Shown piece after piece: positions 13,552-15,173 of a stretch of DNA of 15,173 nucleotides. Origin of the DNA: Victivallales bacterium. GTDB taxonomy: Bacteria > Verrucomicrobiota > Lentisphaeria > Oligosphaerales > Oligosphaeraceae. The stretch is from contig JAGCSE010000183.1 in assembly GCA_017964325.1 (NCBI GenBank), forward strand, positions 1 through 15,173. Reading direction: 5' to 3'. The stretch's first letter is position 1. Every line of letters starts with the position of its first letter. Made by a program: the position numbers and the translations under genes. The notes under the pieces are model-generated. The model worked only from the letters and a program-made list of their open reading frames with translations, did not search any database and was not told the origin of the DNA.

Positions 13552-14958
13552 ATGTCACAATTCCAAACGACCAGCAGCCAGTCTTGGCTCAGCCGCCTCG
13601 GCGGAGCCTTCAAAGGCGTTCTCATCGGCTTAGTCCTGTTCATCATCGGTTTTCCCGTTCTTTGGAACAATGAACACAATGCCGTCCTCAACACCAACGC
13701 ACTCAACGAGTTGACAAAAGTCACCATAGATGTTGGCACTCCCGAAATCAAGCAAGAAAACGAAGGCAAGCCCGTCTTCATGACAGGTCCCGCCAAAACC
13801 GCCGATATTCTCTCGGACCCTGATTTCGGTATTTCCGAAAACGCCGTCCGCCTTGAACGCGAAGTCGAAATCTACCAGTTCATCGAACAACAGAAATCCG
13901 AGACAAAGAAGAAAATGGGCGGTGGCACGGAAACTGTCACAACGTATTATTATGAGCGCGCATGGGTCCAAAACCCAATTGATTCCAATTCTTTCGCCGA
14001 TCCAAATGCCAAGGGAAACTATCGTAACGTCGGTGCCATGAAATACCAAGACAACGATCTGCAGGCACAATCCGTCTCTTTCGGAGCCTTCCGATTCGGT
14101 CCTGAAATCATCTCAAAGATCGGTGGCCGCGAAACTTATCGCTTCGCGCAGGATTTCCAGTTACCCCCGCAGATGAAGGCCCTCGGAGCCCGCATCGAAG
14201 GCGAATACGTCATCATCCCATTCACGCCTCCTGCCCAAAATGCAGCAACCGCCATCGGCCAAGCCGTTGATGCCTTGGCTGGAAAGGCCGACCCCAATGC
14301 CGCTGGAAAGGCCGACCCGGATGCCGCAGGAAAGGCCGACCCGAATGCCGCTGGAAAGGCCGACCCGAATGCCGCTGGAAAGGCCGACCCGAATGCCGCT
14401 GGAAAGGCCGACCCCAATGCCGCTGGTCAGGCAGTTGGCCAAGTTGTCGCGCAGGCAGTCGCCCCCCAAGCCGCCGCCCCACAAATCGGCGACCTCCGCG
14501 TGAGATTCACTATCGTCAAACCACATGATGTCAGCCTGATCGCCGTCCAGAAAGGTGACACATTCACGGACTACGTGGCCAAAAACGGCAAGAAGCAGTT
14601 CCTGTTCCGTGACGGCACACACACGGCCGCTGATCTATTCGCAGCTAAAGCCGCCAGCAACAAGATGACGAGATGGCTTTTCCGTCTTCTCGGCTTCGTT
14701 CTCATGTACATTGGCATGAGCATGGTATTCAAACCGTTGTCTGTTTTGGCGGATGTCATCCCCTTCCTTGGCACGATTGTCGGAAAGGGCACGAGTTTCG
14801 TGGCGTTTATCATCGCCGCCATCTTCTCACTCATCACCATCGCCATCGCCTGGATCGCCTACCGCCCCATCATCAGCATCTCCCTGCTGGTCTTGGCCGG
14901 CGTATGCGTCTTCCTCTTCATTTCCAAGAAGAAGACAGCTGCTACTACAGCAGCTTGA
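13552..14958 (+). CDS. TMEM43-family membrane protein with octapeptide repeats
   Basis: The 468-residue protein matches the TMEM43 family (PF07787): one N-terminal membrane helix (about 18-38), a large extramembrane domain, and a C-terminal block of three helices (about 373-395, 414-437, 439-458). The latter includes the conserved LSVLADVIPFLGTIVGKG. In animals TMEM43 sits in the inner nuclear membrane; the bacterial role is not known. Between residues 244 and 291 there are six copies of an 8-residue unit, GKADPNAA (GKADPDAA once), flanked by Ala/Gln-rich linkers. This is a low-complexity insert in the loop before the last beta-rich part. The start at 13552 has AAGGAG seven bases upstream; the frame is open back to 13399 but without coding character. 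It is a single gene with its own terminator, and shares an upstream block with the gene at 8232. Confidence 0.85.
   Translation: MSQFQTTSSQSWLSRLGGAFKGVLIGLVLFIIGFPVLWNNEHNAVLNTNALNELTKVTIDVGTPEIKQENEGKPVFMTGPAKTADILSDPDFGISENAVRLEREVEIYQFIEQQKSETKKKMGGGTETVTTYYYERAWVQNPIDSNSFADPNAKGNYRNVGAMKYQDNDLQAQSVSFGAFRFGPEIISKIGGRETYRFAQDFQLPPQMKALGARIEGEYVIIPFTPPAQNAATAIGQAVDALAGKADPNAAGKADPDAAGKADPNAAGKADPNAAGKADPNAAGKADPNAAGQAVGQVVAQAVAPQAAAPQIGDLRVRFTIVKPHDVSLIAVQKGDTFTDYVAKNGKKQFLFRDGTHTAADLFAAKAASNKMTRWLFRLLGFVLMYIGMSMVFKPLSVLADVIPFLGTIVGKGTSFVAFIIAAIFSLITIAIAWIAYRPIISISLLVLAGVCVFLFISKKKTAATTAA
14281..14424 (+). repeat. Six tandem 24-bp units inside the TMEM43-like gene
   Basis: Six exact-length units start at 14281, 14305, 14329, 14353, 14377 and 14401. 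Each encodes GKADPNAA except the second (GKADPDAA). The first and last units share a CCCC variant where the middle ones have CCCG, so the inner copies probably arose by recent duplication. Copy number change would keep the reading frame. Confidence 0.95.
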
Positions 14959-14990
14959 TGGCAGCCTAGATTCGAATAAAATATAAAAAC

Positions 14991-15033
14991 ATGGCGGGAT
15001 GTGCTTTTATAAGCGTATCCCGCCATCTTTTTT
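14991..15033 (+). terminator. Rho-independent terminator of the TMEM43-like gene
   Basis: A 16-bp stem (14991-15006 with 15011-15026), including two G-U pairs in the RNA, has a UUAU loop and is followed by C and six T residues (15028-15033). It lies 33 bp after the stop codon. This is the strongest intrinsic terminator in the window. Confidence 0.92.
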
Positions 15034-15065
15034 GGCTACAATATTTCCATTAAGCCAGCCAGTCT

Positions 15066-15173
15066 TCTAGAGATTCTAGAGATTCTAGAGATTCTAGAGA
15101 TTCTAGAGATTCTAGAGATTCTAGAGATTCTAGAGATTCTAGAGATTCTAGAGATTCTAGAGATTCTAGAGAT
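15066..15173. repeat. Twelve perfect copies of a 9-bp tandem repeat
   Basis: TCTAGAGAT is repeated twelve times without a single mismatch, and the array runs off the window edge, so twelve is a minimum. Each unit holds the palindrome TCTAGA, so single strands can self-pair. Because the unit length is a multiple of three, two frames on each strand stay open (for example Ser-Arg-Asp or Leu-Glu-Ile on the plus strand), but no start codon leads into it within the window. It lies after a strong terminator and is probably non-coding here. Confidence 0.95.

Noticed and set aside
14136..14622. Several overlapping open frames on both strands across the 24-bp repeats
   Set aside because: A repeat unit divisible by three keeps all frames open; the proteins are low-complexity reflections of the TMEM43-like gene.
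15066..15173. Possible CRISPR array
   Set aside because: The units are 9 bp and directly abutting, with no spacers; it is a simple tandem repeat.

Overview
The window looks like a chromosomal fragment from an uncultivated member of the Verrucomicrobiota/Lentisphaerota group, possibly a gut or rumen Victivallales- or Kiritimatiellae-like bacterium. The main support is a very large secreted DUF4838 protein of a type these bacteria encode in quantity. Other support is the purine-rich AAGAAGG/AAGGAG ribosome binding sites, the mid-to-high GC genes, and an AAA-ATPase/PD-(D/E)XK protein typical of gut anaerobes. No marker here fixes the taxonomy, so this is an inference. The window begins 18 nt before a start codon and ends inside a tandem repeat, so it may be a whole contig.

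Layout from left to right. (1) A sugar phosphate isomerase/epimerase-type TIM-barrel gene (+) converges on an AAA-ATPase/nuclease-like gene (-); a hairpin terminator for the latter lies between them. (2) About 1 kb of AT-rich DNA (2572-3556) carries one small (+) gene: an unassigned N-terminal domain joined to a Lar-type zinc ribbon. It looks foreign beside its GC-rich neighbours. (3) Minus-strand housekeeping block: mnmG (tRNA wobble-uridine modification) with an unusually palindromic leader; an ECF sigma factor gene overlapping a gene for a membrane zinc-finger anti-sigma-like protein; and ilvE (branched-chain aminotransferase). (4) A short (+) membrane protein gene. (5) A minus-strand two-gene unit: an M14 carboxypeptidase-like protein followed by the 1148-residue secreted DUF4838 protein, ending in a strong terminator. 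(6) A (+) TMEM43-family membrane protein with six perfect-length 24-bp (8-residue) repeats, a textbook terminator, and then twelve perfect copies of a 9-bp repeat running off the window edge.

No single new multi-gene system is evident. The most interesting signals are regulatory. Two (+) membrane-protein genes 5 kb apart share a 29-32 bp upstream block. Three minus-strand genes or operons share a different upstream block of the form GTTG-N2-TTT-(G/C)-CAAAAAA. Several start codons are placed downstream of the longest possible ORF start because a clear ribosome binding site supports the internal ATG.
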